Shown here: piece by piece, positions 12,301 through 25,330 of the stretch
How positions within the stretch are numbered: the stretch's first letter is position 1
How the letters are laid out: every line of letters starts with the position of its first letter
NCBI GenBank assembly: GCA_963978895.1
Contig: OZ022244.1
Span: 25,334,692-25,398,691 of the forward strand
DNA length: 64,000 nucleotides
Reading direction: 5' to 3'
Source: Erpobdella octoculata
Lineage: Eukaryota > Annelida > Clitellata > Hirudinida > Erpobdellidae
Program-made: the position numbers and the translations under genes
The notes under the pieces: generated by a model
What the model was told of the DNA's origin: nothing
Database searches by the model: none
Seen by the model: only the letters and a program-made list of their open reading frames with translations

Positions 12301-15300
12301 ATTCATGTCGGAAACATTCAATTCATGTATTGTCATCCAGAATAAAACTTTCCTGACAGTTTTAGAGCTCTAGTTGGTTGAAAAGTGGGTGAGTTTTTGT
12401 TTCTAAGATTTGATCACCACAGACAAACAAACAAACAATCAGAAAGCCGAGTGAAGGTAAATAAAAGCATTTAAAATAATGAAATCATGTAACTAAAATC
12501 TGATTAGAAGGTAGGATATGGCGTGAAGATTCTCACAACTGATAAAACAAATATGAACGAAGCAGAACTCACAGATGTCAGCGTAAACGGATGCCACTGG
12601 AAAAAGCTGAGAGAAGGACACATGATGTTGACATATTTACCTGCGCTGCTTTTAAAGCCGGATTTCATCATCTTCACTTCGAGAACGTTGTTAGGATGAA
12701 TTGTTGCCTAGAGGGAACGAAAATTAAAAGCATATTTAAATCAAAATCCAACTTGTAAGGCTTTATTTAGTAAATAAGAAAAAATTAATTTACATCAATG
12801 ACTTGAACTTTTCTGAATCTGTTGACGGTTTTTATGATGCATTCGATTCCGTATAAAATCAGTGGACCGGTGACCCATTTCCAGGTCTATGAAAAATAAA
12901 AAAAACAATTTTAATAAATAATCAATTAAACAAAATTAAGTGAAATAAGAAAATATGTAGATATTTAAAAATTCTCACTTCTGGAACGTGTGGGCTGAAT
13001 TCAGGCCAGGGGCAACTTTCGGTCTGACCCCAGACCTTAGTCATGTTGGAGCAGTTTTTTGGATCGTGTACATCGTGATTTGATTGGCTACGGACGACGC
13101 CTCTAGTATTTTTAATTTTTTTTCAATTTAAACATTTAAATTTAAATTTAATTCAACTAAATTTAATTTAAAATATTTTTTGTATTTTTTAATAAATTGG
13201 TATTTGTTAAACTGTCTGTGGAAATAAGTTTTCAGCGCGTTTATAAACCGTTAACTGGATCTTTTAAATAGTTAAGCTGCTGTAAGTTTAGTATAATTTG
13301 TTTGTCACTTATTCAAAATTTTAAATTGAATCATTAATTATCTCGTTTTCTTACCCAAATCCATGGAGGATGATGAAAGCAAAAAAGAGAATAAATAGAT
13401 GATGTGTGTACCAAAATATCTCATGGAATTTTCGTCTAAAAATAAGAAAGAAAAGTTACAAATTAAACTGCCAATGTGATGTTTGCGTATGCATTAACGT
13501 TACTCATACCTTACTGATTCCATTGCAGTAGAAACCATGATTATGAGAATCAGCGTGGCTGCAATTCCCGTCCATCCAGGTAGCATTGTAATAACTTCGT
13601 ATATTGCATTCTATAAAGATGTTGTTTAGTTGGTTGGTTAAATTTTAACCTGTTTACTGATATATTCTTATGTTTTTTTTTGTAAACTGTGCTTATTATC
13701 GACATATAATATAAAATTATGTAAAAATATTGGGATTGCGAGCAAAAAACATTATTTCGGTTTTCCATTTACACAACGCTTTATATCTATTTATCCATGC
13801 ATGGACATTTTACAAACTATATAATAGATACAGTTTTTTCTTTTAAATTTTCATGTTGTTTTCAGTGTCAATTTTACATTACAAACAAATTATTTATTAT
13901 TTTTCATTAGTTTAAAAAAGTTTATTTTTTAAGGTTTGGCCGGTCAAATTTTAGCGAGAACTATAATTAGGATGTTGTTATTCTACAAAACTACATTACA
14001 AGTTGTTGAGTTTGTTTTCTATCACAAATTATAGTTAATTATACTTGTTGTTTTAACATAGAAGATAGATAAATTTAGCTGAAAAGAAAAATAATTAAAC
14101 TACAAAAAGACGTTTTATGTCCGATAACTTCCTGATTGGTATTGAAATATTTTCTCAGGCCGGTTACAATCAATTTATTTTTATTGGACACTGATTTCGT
14201 GTCATGTGACATTTGGGACCGCCCACTTTAAAGAAATTAAAAAAATAACCTTTACAATTGAGAATACGTTCCCTAACGTTCAACACACTGAGCTTTTAAA
14301 ATTTACTACACAAAATTCCACACGAATTTCTTGAGATCTCCCAAAGCTTTAAAACGAAAACAAATGTAATAAAACTGTTCTTTACAGTGTTATCAGTTCT
14401 GACTGGATTGACCCAAGTTCCGTTATCGTATGGTGGAAGTTGACTGAGGTGGAAGTTCAAGTCATCCTCATCTTTCGATGCAGCAGCCTCTATGAAACGT
14501 TCCAAGTTGTAGGCGTGTCCAATGTAGTGTACGGCTTTTAAAGCAGTAAAAAGGTATTTTAGACAATTAAACAGAACAGAAGACAATGAAAAATTCTGTT
14601 TTCTCAAAACTAAAATTGTATAAATAAAACATTCGTCTATTACCTGTCCAGAAACAAATGGCATATCCAATGAGCTTATGAAACATTACGCAGCTATCTA
14701 GCTGTCGGCCAATCACCTTCGGTCCCAGCGACTAAAACAATTTTTTTTCAATTTAAAATAGAAAACTTATGTGTCAATCTATAATAATCAATCAATTAAT
14801 TTAACAATTAATTGATTATTAATATTCTGACAGCCGTTCAATAAACCGGCCAGTCTGTAAGAAATTGATTGTTTTATTAAGCATTTTGAGGTTTCTTTTG
14901 TTTTCCTACTGAGTAGTAGTTGAACGAAAATCGTTTAAAAAAATTTCAATGAAAAAAAAATTACTTTGTAGCCGCAACAGCTGCGTAACATGGAAATGAA
15001 GTTTTTGCAAACTGGCAGAAGAATTAGAGCACAGTTGAAGTTCAATGCTTCTGCTGCTCCTTTCGAGAAATTAATGGAAAGCTGAAATTTAAAAATTTAA
15101 GGAGATGGTTAGTGTCGTGAACATTTACGACATAATAAATATACGGAATGTAGAATTGATTCGTCTTAATATAAACGGCATATGAAAGAGATTTATGGCA
15201 ATACAATACGCAACTCTAATTAAGAGACGCACCCAGACAAAATTAGATTATTTATCGATATATTATACGACAATATATGGCACATAAGAAATGGCACAAA

Positions 15301-16641
15301 AGAAATGGGGTTTTCAATAAAAGGCTTATCGCATGTGCTCTCCCGTTAACAGTCATTAACAAAAACTATAAATCGAAACTCAGTGGGTGGAAAGCTTGCA
15401 AATGTCCAATAAATGTGAGTGTGCAGTGCATGGCGTAGTTCCCTTTTAAAAAAATTCTGCTTTTGTGTCTCTCGTAAAAACCGCATGATGTTAAAAATTG
15501 CAGATCGTGCAGTCTCAACTGCTTACGTGATCCCAAGCGTTGCATGTTGACCTTGTCAGCGTACCTTCATCGCCACGCGCGTATTCGGTATCATTGTGCT
15601 AAATTATTTCAGATTTTCCGTGTCGATTAAAATTTATTTATTTTAAATACTTTAAAATTAATGAAAGTTTTTTGAAAACGCAAAAAAAATAAAATATTTG
15701 AAATAACGAGTGGTTCGAGTGCGATGAATAATAAAATAATATGAATAGAGTTCGATATATAGTGGTCACCCACTCAAGGGAAAAGTGAAGCACAGTGTGT
15801 TACGATTGAGGGTTTAATCAATAAGAAGTACTAGGAAGTATTTAATTGTGATGTCATTTGAAAAAAGTCCGAAAAAAAAATCCTTTTTAATATTTTTATT
15901 TTATTTTGTTTAAAAATATTTTTTATTTTAACGAATCAAATAAATGCTAATTTACTAGGTAACTAGGTAACCACATTTTTAAATCAATTACTCTGAAGCA
16001 ACTGAAGGTTAGAGAGACACAAAATAATCTCATCTTAGTAAAAGCTTGTAAATAATATTCTTCAAAGTCTATAACAGGCTTACAAGCTAAACATTCCACG
16101 GGTTGTTTTACACTTTCTTAAAACTAATAATTACACATTGTTGAGATAGAAACTATAATCAAAATAGTTTGTCAAGACTAACTATCTTGAGACGAGATAT
16201 TGTCTCAAGACATTTTATTCTTTACATATTTTCTAATAATATTAAAAATTTTCACAAAATACAAATTATAAACAGCCAGCCTACCCCAACAAGAGATACT
16301 GTGTAGATGAATTTTGTTTCTTGAATGAATTCTATAAACCTCGTCACGAAGAGAGCGGCATTTCCTCCGAGCCAGATAAACTGAATCGCAAGGAAATAAT
16401 TATTAGAAATTATCGTGCAATTAATGGTAAAATAAACTTTATGCAAATACTGTTAAAAATAAGTAAGTTTATATTATACTAGTTGTTTTCTAAAAAAAAA
16501 ACAATATTAAAGAGTTTGTTATAATTTAGTTTTAATTGATTCAAATAATTATTTTTTTATTATGAGAAAATAAAAGAAACTTGAACTCACGAGAAATATC
16601 AATCCGGGCCAACCCAATGTGATTCTGTAGCAGCTGACCAT
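9371..16641 (-). CDS. NADPH oxidase, Nox2-type, complete (Nox A)
   Basis: Sixteen exons join in frame to 568 codons plus stop, the size of Nox2: 16591-16641, 16285-16380, 14965-15081, 14644-14731, 14386-14534, 13510-13610, 13355-13435, 12979-13102, 12794-12886, 12573-12707, 11850-11974, 11022-11058, 10811-10893, 10515-10704, 9866-9978, 9371-9494. The enzyme moves electrons from NADPH through FAD and two hemes across a membrane to make superoxide. Visible landmarks: VMFHKLIGY and [10 protein letters not shown], then [10 protein letters not shown] and FIILHGFG (heme histidines); [14 protein letters not shown] (FAD); [19 protein letters not shown] and VYFYWACRD (NADPH site); C-terminal FIFHKEHF ending in Phe as in Nox2. 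There is no EF-hand region, so it is not Nox5 or Duox. Start chosen at [13 protein letters not shown] because it aligns with Nox B exon 1. Oddity: the usual Cys-Gly-Pro near the C terminus reads CCGAKAL. The end of exon 9 may be off by one base. Confidence 0.96.
11190..11385. repeat. GGGTTGGGTT-rich repeat, likely transposon end
   Basis: Repeated GGGTTGGGTT blocks lie in intron 11 of Nox A (11190-11345) and end in AATGTGCCCATGTCCACCTCTG. Read on the minus strand that end is CAGAGGTGGACATGGGCAC, similar to the CAGAGATGGGCACT terminus of the hAT element at 40535. I infer a hAT-related fragment; the other terminus was not found. Confidence 0.45.
12241..12263 (+). repeat. Interstitial telomere-like tract (CCCTAA)n
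   Basis: Almost four perfect units, read as CTAACCCTAACCCTAACCC and onward, in intron 10 of Nox A. It matches the TTAGGG-type animal telomere repeat. It is short and internal, so it is not a chromosome end. Confidence 0.85.
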
Positions 16642-17059
16642 GATTCCTGTGTAACTGGAGTGCAACGAAACTATTTGTGGTGGTTTTCTGTGCTTCAAAG
16701 AAAAACTGCACTGCTCTATATAACAAGAGATGCGCGGTCCTGTGACTAATGTTCTTCTGTGAGTTACACTTGGTCACGAAGTAGCGTTATCGCCGAGCTG
16801 AGTCATCTCGCATTGTTCGTCAATTCGAAACTACGTGATTTCCTATAGTTTCATTTGTGAGCGAACAATTAACACATTTTTATTGTTTAAAAAATTAAAT
16901 CACAAATTCTTATTATGCAATGCAATAATTTAATTTTTAGCATTCCTAGGCAGGACTGTGTTTGCTTGTTTGCTTGTTGCTTGCTGAAGTTGACGTCCTT
17001 TCCTTCCTGTTACTTGAACGACACTTCGAACCATTATTAAGATAGGCTCTCAAGAAGCA

Positions 17060-17065
17060 TGGTGG

Positions 17066-17130
<65 letters not shown>

Positions 17131-17270
17131 ATTACGAGGACAACGATGATTTATATATCATCATATTTAACGGTAAAGTGTGTTGTTTAATTACTTGATT
17201 AAGATGATTACGAGGACAACGATGATTTATAAATCATTATATTTAATGGCAAAGTGTGTTGTTTAATTAC
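17060..17270 (+). repeat. (GAT)n and adjoining 76-bp tandem duplication
   Basis: About 70 bases of GAT units (17060-17130) run into a segment starting ATTACGAGGACAACGATGAT at 17131, which is repeated at 17207 with a few changes (for example AACGG to AATGG). Both copies end GTGTGTTGTTTAATTAC. Confidence 0.85.
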
Positions 17271-17617
17271 ATCAAATTTAATACAAACCCGCGAAAACGC
17301 GACGCCCATGATTGTCCTTTTGACGGCTGTGAAGGAAAACTATTGACATATCGGCCGCGTCGCAAACGCACGACTTTGCCGTCCACAAAATAGAAACTTT
17401 GCAAACGTTCTTTTTACTGAAGGTGTCGCCAGAAGCTTTGTTTGTAAGTAAATGTCGGTGTCATAGTGAGTCATTGACTTGTATAGTTCTAGCACCTATG
17501 ATTTTAAATGACTGTTTAACGTTTCATTCCGAATCATTTGTGTGACGTTAATCGTAATCATCTACACTAATCTACACGCTTAGTGACAAAAAACAATAAC
17601 TATTTTGGTAGTTTTGA

Positions 17618-17625
17618 TATGTATG

Positions 17626-17698
<73 letters not shown>

Positions 17699-18442
17699 AT
17701 GTATGTATGTATGTATGTATGTATGTATGTATGTATGTATGTATGTATGTATGTATGTATGTATGTATGTATGTATGTATGTATGTATGTATGTATGTAT
17801 GTATGTATGTATGTATGTATGTATGTATGTATGTATGTATGTATGTATGTATGTATGTATGTATGTATGTATGTATGTATGTATGTATGTATGTATCTAT
17901 GTATGTATGTATGTATGTATGTATGTATGTATGTATGTATGTATGTATGTATGTATGTATGTATGTATGTATGTATGTATGTATGTATGTATGTATGTAT
18001 GTATGTATGTATGTATGTATGTATGTATGTATGTATGTATGTATGTATGTATGTATGTATGTATGTATGTATGTATGTATGTATGTATGTATGTATGTAT
18101 GTATGTATGTATGTATGTATGTATGTATGTATGTATGTATCTATGTATGTATGTATGTATGTATGTATGTATGTATGTATGTATGTATGTATGTATGTAT
18201 GTATGTATGTATGTATGTATGTATGTATGTATGTATGTATGTATGTATGTATGTATGTATGTATGTATGTATGTATGTATGTATGTATGTATGTATGTAT
18301 GTATGTATGTATGTATGTATGTATGTATGTATGTATGTATGTATGTATGTATGTATGTATGTATGTATGTATGTATGTATGTATGTATGTATGTATGTAT
18401 GTATGTATGTATGTATGTATGTATGTATGTATGTATGTATGC
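17618..18442 (+). repeat. Long (ATGT)n array, ~0.82 kb
   Basis: Nearly pure ATGT over about 820 bases, with a GTGTGT stretch near 17662-17682 and single ATCT interruptions near 17895 and 18139. ORFs over it in every frame are artefacts. Confidence 0.98.
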
Positions 18443-19333
18443 ATAGATATCTAGATAGGCTATATAGGCTTATTTGCGGTTTTTGTTTGGTTTTACGCGC
18501 GCAGTGGAGTTTTAGTTTGTGCCTCCTGACTGACCATAGACAAGAGATTTGTTTACATTTGTCTACACCGGCGGCTTGCCTTACTTCGATAAGCAATTCA
18601 TTCCAATTTTGCAGTTAACTATTATAAAGCAATGACAGCGCGTTGTTTTTTCAATATTTGTTTATCATAGATTAATTTATGACTTTCTATCAAAATTTCT
18701 TTGTTTCTTCAGCGCATGCTTTAATTGTTTTGACAGAAATGACTTTTATAAATTCCCTTGAATCTTTTGATTTAAACTTTAAAACCATAACATTTTAAGA
18801 AAATGCTTTTGTCTGAAGATAACTGATAGTCATATGCATCTATTTTATGCTGATAGTTTAAGTTTCAGCATAAAATCTGAATTCATTATGTCTTCAAAGA
18901 CATTTTCTTAAAAGAGATATCTTAGACTATACTTAGAACTAAATCCTGACTAGGTTAGATTAGCAATAATAGTTACTGGCTTTTTCTAAAGTACATAATA
19001 CTTTTTAGAATTAACATTGATTATTGAAGTCACTACCAATTTTTCTTTGCCCCGAAATGAATCTACCTGAGACGATTGCATTTATTTACCTAGTTTTTAA
19101 GCAAGTAAAAAGCACTATGCCAACTATTGAGTTTATATTTATTCCTTTTCACTTTGCGATTACATTTGTGTAGTATCAGTTCAGTACACAGTTTCCAATA
19201 ATTTTGAAATAGATTTGCAAAAAACTGAGGCAACAAACTATGATTTTACAAGTGTTTTTATTAATACAATAAATTCTGTTTGGCTTTTCAATTAACAAAA
19301 ACTGAAAATGGCACAAAAAATTGAAAATTTAAG

Positions 19334-22190
19334 TTACTGTCCACTAAATAAAATTGTTTTTGTTAGTTTTTGTCTTAAACCTGAACTTTTAAGGTTTTGT
19401 GTATTAATTTTTGCTCGCTGATATTGTCTTAACTTGAAAAACTCATAAACGATCGACTTAAGCATTAGATAAGAATGATTGTCAATGCCATCCTGTGTAT
19501 CTCTTATATGATCCCCCAGGTTAAAAATATCTTTGGATCCAATTGATGTTAATGTTTGGCGAATAAGTTCTTTTATTTTAATTTCATCTTTGGCATTTGT
19601 GGCTGATACATGTTGTCTTAAAAATTTTTCTGTTGTCTGACATACCTAAAAAAAAAGTGTTTTTTAATACCATATTTATAAATAACAAATCTTAATTTTA
19701 TCTTACTTTTATAACTCCAGAAGAAGGAAAGACATGACCACCTTTATTTTTCACCACTAGCAGCTGCAGTCCTATTTCATGTCCTTGGTTCTTGTGCTCA
19801 TCAACTAAACTGTATCTATAAAATTGAAAATATTATTTAGTACTAAAAACACAGGAAACCAAAATTTATGACTGTAACAATTTATAATTTGAACCTGCAA
19901 ACATTACATTCCAGTTTTTTAAATAGCTTGGATACAATCCAACCAGCTATGTAGCTAATTACATTTTCTATCAAGACTTGAGCAAGCTCTGAGTCGATTC
20001 CATAATCACCTGGTTCTTCAAACACTTCTTCTTCATAAATGTTGTCTGTTTAATAAATAAGCAAATAATTAAGATTGGTACCAGCAAAAGAAATAACAAT
20101 GAAAAATTTATTACAAATTTCTTTTCTTTCTTTGTGAAGATAATCAAGATAAGAAGTTTCATCTTGCGGCATCACATTCCCTGTTTTCCCTGCCTGAATA
20201 TTGGGTTGTTGTTCGATCCCCCTAGAAAATGTTAATTCTAATCAATATTTGCCCACTTATAACAAATTGTTTTTATACAACCTGCTCGTCTGACTGCCGC
20301 AAAGAATAGTTCAAGATGATCTTGGCTGAACTTATAAGTCAAAACATGGCTTTGACACTTGAGTAGGTTTCTGGCTATTTGAAGGATTGATTCAATGTCA
20401 ATAACAAATCCTTTTAGACCCATCTGCCTAAAATGATGTTAATTATATAGATTGCTTTTAGTTTTGCAGCAAAACATTATCAAAAACATACTTTTTGTCT
20501 TGAATAATAAGGATTCCACGAGGAGATTTTAGCTGAAGTAAGTAGTTTCTTAAACTCAGAAGAGGTTGCTCAAACAATGCAAAATTTTGCAGTGTTAATG
20601 GCCCCTTGAAAGATGGTGCATTGGGATTTTTGCTATTGAAAATATCAAATAAACAGTCTATTGCTTCTATAAATTCTACAGTCGGTGCCACGTCTTCAAA
20701 ACCTGCCATTTTACATTGATTCATCATTTTTAAAGCTGCAGCAACAGACGAACTTAATGTTTGAGCTGCCAGTTTCACTTTCATCTTCTGATTTTTAAAA
20801 TTGATATGTTGCTTGGTAAGTTTGTTAGCTGCTCTGAGTCCAGCTTCTTGTTGAATACCATCAAGTTGTGATATGTGAGACCACTTTATTGCACCAGAAG
20901 AAGAGAAAATAGTGTGGTATGCAGAAAATAAATTTCTCACTAGTTTCAGCATGTGACATGCATCAAAAATTATATATATTTTCCTGTTGCTTGATGAGCA
21001 AAACCATGTTTTTAAAGATCTTGTAAAATCTAACTCACACCCAAGCAGTTTCACCATTGTAACATTTGCAGGTAAGCCATCCATGACTAAAGAAATCACC
21101 TGGGGATTATTTTCAATTAATTTATTATTTTTGTTTTGCAATGAAAAACTGGTAAGTTACTTACCGAAATTCCTATGCTTTCTAATTTATCAATTGCATA
21201 CAAAACCAAATCTTTCTGAATTATGGCTGGCAGTCCATTGGTGCAATAATAAGCAATAGGCATTTTCCAATAGCCCGTTGTACCAACGAGCAAAAACTTC
21301 TTTTGCTTCATCATTGGTGCTGGATCCACAACCTACAACATTAGATATTACTAACCAAATATAACTTTAAAATGTTAAAGTCTAAAGGACTCACCCAAAT
21401 CAACGAATCCTGACATGGTACCACTCTGGCTATCAAAAGTGATATGTTTATGAATAGCCATAGAATCAATCATAAGATTGCAGTTACTGTACTCTTCTGG
21501 TTTCTGGATTTTAAGACTGGCCAAAGTATTTAGGACCTGAGAATTAAAGCCAGGTCTGGCATATGTGCTTTTTAACCATCTAAACAACCAAGCATAAATA
21601 TAATAAGAGTATAAAATTAAGAAAAAACATTATTTTAATGCTATCCAGCCATTCAAATTAAACAAAACAAGTGCATATATAATAAAGTTTTACCTTCTTA
21701 AAGTCCTTGGACTAGGCAAACTGATGCCTGATGATCTGAGGTAGTCATAAGCCTTTGGTCCATATAAATTTATAAATGTAAAGTTATTGCAAATTTTTTC
21801 TGTTCTTCAGTATACTCTTTAGAACCATTAGACAACAAGTGAACAGGAAAACCTTAGAATTTTATGTAAATAAAATATAACTATATAAATATGTATATCT
21901 GAATTTGTTCAATAAAGATAATTTATATTTATACTTGACGTTTTTAGCTGGCAGTTTAGTTTTCTGTTGATGTCACGCAATTGCTTCATTTCATATTTCA
22001 ATTTCAAATTGTGCCTTTGATATGATATATTTCTTTTAAAATATCTTTCATAGTAGCGATTTTTCTTGTGAAGACCTCGACAACGTGCAACAAGGGTATT
22101 CAATTTGCTTTCAATTTTAGTAATTAACACATCAAAGATCATGGTCATCAAAGAGCAATAGAATAACGGAAAACTGGTTACACGCTTCAT
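19334..22190 (-). pseudogene. P-element/THAP9-like DNA transposase, decayed
   Basis: Minus-strand blocks line up in the order of a P-element/THAP9 transposase: a coiled-coil piece (exon 21935-22190), SLPSPRTLRRWLKS (21540-21720), LMIDSMAIHKH with GFVDLG (21375-21480), VGTTGYWKMPIAYY (21240-21295), LVMDGLPANV and IFDACHMLKLVRN (20930-21090), then YKFSQDHLELFFAAVR (about 20285-20335), and C-terminal RQKLTKTILFSGQ ending at 19334. The acidic residues in SMAIHK and IFDACHM blocks sit where the catalytic acids of this family lie. Small introns with GT-AG ends separate the blocks. Two frame breaks are visible, near 21785 (after FAITLH) and near 21297 (before FLLVGTTG), so it is probably dead. No THAP zinc finger (C2CH) could be found upstream, and no terminal inverted repeats were located. 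Confidence 0.85.
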
Positions 22191-22550
22191 GACAACAAAG
22201 TAATGAAACGGATGTATGACCCTTTTAAGTTTTAAGCTTTGTGGCCTTGCCTTCTTTAAATTTAAGTCAGAGTCTTTGTCTTTAATGATTTTACTTTGTT
22301 TACAAACAGCTACAGGATATATGAGCTCGGGAAGTCAATTAACACTAAGTATAGTTCTTATACAGGTTTTTCAAATAAAAAACACAGCAACATCTACAGA
22401 AAAAACTAGAGCTTTAGCAGATTTGTCAGGTATCGTCATAATACACCGGCAACAAATATCGCTCAAATGAGCAAATGTAAACAAGCTCAGGTTGAAAATG
22501 GCAGCTTTCAAATTGTGCCGGAAATAGATTGATATGTCCCATCTATATAT

Positions 22551-23690
22551 CTATGTATGTATGTATGTATGTATGTATGTATGTATGTATGTATGTATGT
22601 ATGTATGTATGTATGTATGTATGTATGTATGTATCTATGTATCTATGTATGTATGTATGTATGTATGTATGTATGTATGTATGTATGTATGTATGTATGT
22701 ATGTATGTATGTATGTATGTATGTATGTATGTATGTATGTATGTATGTATGTATGTATGTATGTATGTATGTATGTATGTATGTATGTATGTGTGTATGT
22801 ATGTATGTATGTATGTATGTATGTATGTATGTATGTATGTATGTATGTATGTATGTATGTATGTATGTATGTATGTATGTACGTCCTCCGGCATGCATGC
22901 ATGTATGTATGTATGTATGTATGTATGTATGTATGTATGTATGTATGTATGTATGTATGTATGTATGTACGTCCTCCGGCATACATGCATGCATGTATGT
23001 ATGTATGTATGTATGTATGTATGTATGTATGTATGTATGTATGTATGTATGTATGTATGTATGTATGTATGTATGTATGTATGTATGTATGTATGTATGT
23101 ATGTATGTATGTATGTATGTATGTATGTATGTATGTATGTACGTCCTCCGGCATACATGCATGCATGTATGTATGTATGTATGTATGTATGTATGTATGT
23201 ATGTATGTATGTATGTATGTATGTATGTATGTATGTATGTATGTTTGTATGTATGTATGTATGTATGTATGTATGTATGTATGTATGTATGTATGTATGT
23301 ATGTATGTATGTATGTATGTATGTATGTATGTATGTATGTATGTATGTATGTATGTATGTATGTATGTATGTATGTATGTATGTATGTATGTATGTATGT
23401 ATGTATGTATGTATGTATGTATGTATGTATGTATGTATGTATGTATGTATGTATGTATGTATGTATGTATGTATGTATGTATGTATGTATGTATGTATGT
23501 ATGTATGTATGTATGTATGTATGTATGTATGTATGTATGTATGTATGTATGTATGTATGTATGTATGTATGTATGTATGTATGTATGTATGTATGTATGT
23601 ATGTATGTATGTATGTATGTATGTATGTATGTATGTATGTATGTATGTATGTATGTATGTATGTACGTACGTACATATGTATGTATGTAC
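22551..23690 (+). repeat. Very long (ATGT)n array, ~1.14 kb, with repeated interruptions
   Basis: Almost pure ATGT for over 1.1 kb. Three near-identical interruptions, ACGTCCTCCGGCAT followed by RCATGCATGC, start at 22881, 22969 and 23141, spaced 88 and 172 bases. That shows internal segment duplication as well as slippage. It lies next to the P-like element. The right edge decays into ACGTACGTACATATG. Confidence 0.98.
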
Positions 23691-23699
23691 AAACATATG

Positions 23700-24889
23700 T
23701 ATGTTGTTTTTTATACAATAATATTGCGCTGTTAGGGGGCTATGCAATCGTCACCAATAAATTCCCGTAATTTTTACGGGTTATTGCAAGTAATGATATA
23801 AATAATAAATAGGCACGTGACGGTGAACACATCAGCAGTAGTTGAAGTAAATTCGTACTATGCATGCAGTCATTCTCGAAGTAAGAAAAATGTTGCAGAT
23901 CCTCATACTGATAGAAAAGTCCACTTAATTACAAAGCCACAGCCGTTTTAACGCAAAAATGAATAAGTTGTATGCAAATTCAGTGAAAACTAATGCACGT
24001 TGTTACATACCCAGTCAATGACTCAATTAACCAAGCACTTCACTATTCTTATAACCTCTTGTGATCCAATAAATATGGCGGTGGTTTGTCAGATTCCCCT
24101 TATCAAGAACCAGTCCCATGTCTGGAGAAATTAAAGAGAAGTTCAAATCGGCAGGAAAAGCCCTTTTATTTTCAAACCACTGTTATTTTACATGCTATTT
24201 AAATCCTTCACATTAACTTTACCGTGTTTACTTGTTTGCTTGAGCCATACGTTCGGACGCTATATAGTCTACTACTCAAAAACCCAACCAACTTCCCGTT
24301 ATTCAATAAAATTGAAATTTGGTGGGTTTATTTGCCGCTGTGAATTTTACATTTTCTTACATTTTTAGACTCATTTAACGATTGTTAAAGTAAATTAGAG
24401 AATAAAACCAATGAAACCTTTAAAATTAAAAAACAATTAAACATTTTATTTACAAAAACAAATTAAAAGTTTTAAATATTAATATTTTTATTTTTATTTT
24501 TAAAATTTTAATAAAATTATTTGTTTATTCATATTGAGTCAAAAATAAAATAACTTATATTTTCAATCCTCACAATCAAGTTTAAGTTTTGAAAGTTTAT
24601 TTGGACTTTACATTCTGTCAAATGTTCAGATCGATTGGACGACATTTGAGTGAATAATCAAATAAAATCATTTAAAACTTTTTTTTTAAACTACACATTT
24701 TATGTAGAGAAGCAGAATTTGAATTTTTATTCAATATTGATTTGAAAGTTTCTTAAATTTTTAATCCTCACATACTTCACATATTAAGTATTTAGCAGAC
24801 TGTGATCAATGTTTTCATATTTTATAGACTTAATATTCTCACAAATATTTTGCAAAACATTTTTAGTTGCCGAATTATAAAAGATTTAA
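23700..24889. other. Non-coding stretch, repeat debris
   Basis: No gene seen. It contains a fragment of family R1 (ACCAGTCCCATGTCTGGAG near 24108) and a stretch near 24290-24330 (CCAACTTCCCGTTATTCAAT then AAATTGAAATTTGG) that recurs near 28450 and 49080. Confidence 0.5.
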
Positions 24890-25330
24890 AAAAAGAAGTT
24901 TTTTACGGCTTTCTTGTGTGCTCTACATAAGCTCCACAAGCGCCTTATTTGTGTGATGTTCCATCTGTCTCCAACTTCGTCATGTACATGTACAATAAAA
25001 TTATCTGAACCTAACTTACTTCTTGAATATTTTTCAGTTGAACTAGGTTTAAATGGGTTTTTTGTGTATAAATATATTAATTATTTATTACCACCACCTT
25101 TCAGGAATTTTTTCACTAAAACCACTGATGTTCACTCTCCTTTTTTGCAATCATTTGATAATTCTCTGCCTGATTTTGCACATACTACATTAAAATCATT
25201 TTCTGTTAAATGTTTTGGTCCACGTTTTTTTGCTCTCATTTTGGGTAAAATGTCATTTTCTGATTCTTTGTCTCTTTTTTAACTGAACCTTAGAACTTGT
25301 GTTATAAGACTATGATATCATTAAATTATG
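24890..25330 (+). pseudogene. LINE reverse transcriptase, 3'-terminal fragment
   Basis: The reading frame 24914-25282 matches the C-terminal tail typical of CR1/Jockey-type LINE polymerases in block order: an LHKLHKRLI region, then FFVYKYINYLLPPPFRNFF, a TDVHS block where such proteins have VHSYNTR, and FSVKCFGPRFFALI where they have FSIRYQGPKIWNSI. No catalytic domain precedes it, so it is a 5'-truncated, degenerate copy. Confidence 0.6.

Larger units (their letters stand above)
16642..19333. other. Intergenic between Nox A and the P-like element
   Basis: Upstream of Nox A this holds a GAT microsatellite, a 76-base tandem duplication and an ATGT array. From 18450 to 19333 I see no coding exon or recognisable repeat. 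Any Nox A promoter should be near 16650-17050; no distinctive motif was identified. Confidence 0.55.

Noticed and set aside
17572..23770. Very long frames of Met-Tyr-Val-Cys or His-Thr-Tyr-Ile repeats
   Set aside because: Products of the ATGT microsatellite, open in every frame because the unit has no stop codon.
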